Of a DNA stretch of 64,000 bases, positions 62,645-64,000 are shown piece after piece. Position numbers and translations under genes: made by a program. The notes beneath the pieces were generated by a model. That model was given only the letters and a program-made list of their open reading frames with translations. It was not told the DNA's origin and searched no databases. Positions within the stretch are counted from its first letter, which is position 1; each line of letters opens with the position of its first letter. Source of the stretch: Planctomycetota bacterium (GTDB taxonomy: Bacteria > Planctomycetota > Planctomycetia > Pirellulales > UBA7805); assembly GCA_021413705.1 (NCBI GenBank), contig JAIOPX010000239.1, positions 1-64,000 of the forward strand. Reading direction: 5' to 3'.

Positions 62645-62933
62645 GGCCTCGCCGTGGCGCGCAATCACGATCGTGGGAACCCACAGAAGGATGTTTGAGT
62701 CGATGTTTTAAAACTACGGTTAGGATCGAGTGCGCGTACATCTCGCCACGCTAACTTATATGATATCTTAGAACTTCAGGCTTGCCAAGTGCTTGCCCAA
62801 ATCCGCAAGCGTGGCTAAATACAACTTTCAGACAAACGCTGGACACACCGTGAATGCTTAGAGGCCGGAATCCAGGACGCACTATCTATCGCGCTGTCAG
62901 GATAGACAGAGAGGAAAGAGGAAATAGTCGATC

Positions 62934-62960
62934 AGGCACCGTATACTTGGGTCGGTGCCT
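62934..62960. repeat. Perfect 8-bp inverted repeat AGGCACCG-N11-CGGTGCCT
   Basis: 62934-62941 and 62953-62960; second small inverted repeat TCTATC...GATAGA about 30 nt upstream. Confidence 0.6.
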
Positions 62961-63261
62961 TCCTCTATTCTCACACAAGAGTTGAGAATATCAGCTTCCA
63001 TGCATCAGTTGAATTTGACGTCAGACGGCTGCAATTCAAAATTGTCGAACCCCTGCACTGTGTTCCACCCAGGAATTCCCCAAATACTACCCAAACTGTA
63101 TATAAAGCGGATTATCCTTGACGGCTTCTGGGTTTCAGAGGATAATGCTCATCTCCCACCTTGAGGCGAGATTTCGCAGGACCCCGTTTCGTTGGCGGCC
63201 ACCCAGCATTGGCCTCCTATACCCACCTGATTCCGTCCATCGAGTTATAGGAATTGATGTC

Positions 63262-64000
63262 ATGCCTGTTCCCAACTCGCATCGATTCAGCCTGCGGACC
63301 GCCATCGCCACGAGATATCCTAGTCATTTAGTGCGGCTTTCACTCGGACTGTTGAGTGTTATCGTAGCATGTTTTGACCAACCGACCGCACAGGCCAAGG
63401 AAACGCTTGATTTCAACCGTGATATCCGGCCGATTCTTTCCAACAATTGCTTCGCCTGCCATGGAATGGACGCCAAGCACCGCAAGGCGGATTTGCGGCT
63501 CGATACGCTCGAGGGGGCCACTGCGGATCACGAGGGCGCACGGGCCGTGGTTCCCGGCAAGTTGTCGTCGAGCGAATTGTGGAGTCGCATTACCAGCACC
63601 GACGTGGACGCGCTGATGCCTCCTCCAGACAGCCATAAGAAACTCTCCGATAAAGAAAAGCAAATCCTCAAACGCTGGATCGAGCAAGGTGCGCCCTATC
63701 AAAAGCATTGGGCCTTCGAGCCGCCGGAAGTTCGTCCCGTGCCGGAGGTCAATGGCGCGGCCTCCCATGTACGCAATCCGATTGATGCCTTCATCGTCGA
63801 GCGATTGCAGCGCGATGGACTTAGTATGTCCCCCGAGGCAGACAAAGAAACACTCATTCGCCGCGTTTCTTTCGCACTGACCGGCTTACCCCCTAAGATA
63901 GCCGAGGTGGATGCGTTTCTGGCCGACGAGGCGCCGCAATCCTATGAGCGGATGGTGGATCGGTATCTGTCCACTGACTTTTACGGCGAGGAGATGGCTC
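63262..64000 (+). CDS. Second PSCyt1-DUF1549-like protein, truncated by window edge
   Basis: Manual translation from ATG 63262 stays open to 64000: LDFNRDIRPILSNNCFACHGMDAKHRKADLRLDTLEGA...NPIDAFIVERLQRDGLSMSPEADKETLIRRVSFALTGLPPKIAEVDAFLADEAPQSYERMVDRYL; absent from the ORF track, presumably because no stop lies inside the window. Confidence 0.93.
   Translation, partial: MPVPNSHRFSLRTAIATRYPSHLVRLSLGLLSVIVACFDQPTAQAKETLDFNRDIRPILSNNCFACHGMDAKHRKADLRLDTLEGATADHEGARAVVPGKLSSSELWSRITSTDVDALMPPPDSHKKLSDKEKQILKRWIEQGAPYQKHWAFEPPEVRPVPEVNGAASHVRNPIDAFIVERLQRDGLSMSPEADKETLIRRVSFALTGLPPKIAEVDAFLADEAPQSYERMVDRYLSTDFYGEEMA

Noticed and set aside
1-64000. Transposases, integrases, phage genes, rRNA, restriction or defence systems
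   Set aside because: Looked for in the translations and none recognised.

Overview
Window from a planctomycete-like genome (inferred from DUF1501, DUF1549/DUF1553-cytochrome, PEP-CTERM and prepilin-type protein families; no species assigned). It reads as a carbohydrate-focused accessory locus. Contents: three GH32-like secreted hydrolases, a GH127/DUF1680 protein, a GH5-like protein, a large clan-D-like glycosidase, and a three-member family of uncharacterised TIM-barrel-like secreted proteins, one beside a DapA-type aldolase. Four large autotransporter-associated beta-strand-repeat proteins with PEP-CTERM tails are present, one about 3950 aa. Two prepilin-headed chimeric proteins are each followed by small LRR lipoproteins. 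A five-gene oxidative catabolic operon ends next to a FadR/GntR-type regulator. One tRNA-Ser(GCT) was found. Most interesting signals: (1) the repeated prepilin-chimera plus LRR-lipoprotein module; (2) the giant beta-repeat protein looks like a fusion of two ancestral secreted proteins; (3) a recurring promoter/operator-like element (TTGnnn-17/18-TATCRT or TAAGAT) upstream of most transcription units, including a back-to-back divergent pair; (4) GH32 homologues with altered catalytic motifs. No CRISPR array, rRNA or transposase was seen. All family calls are by eye from the supplied translations, with no database search.
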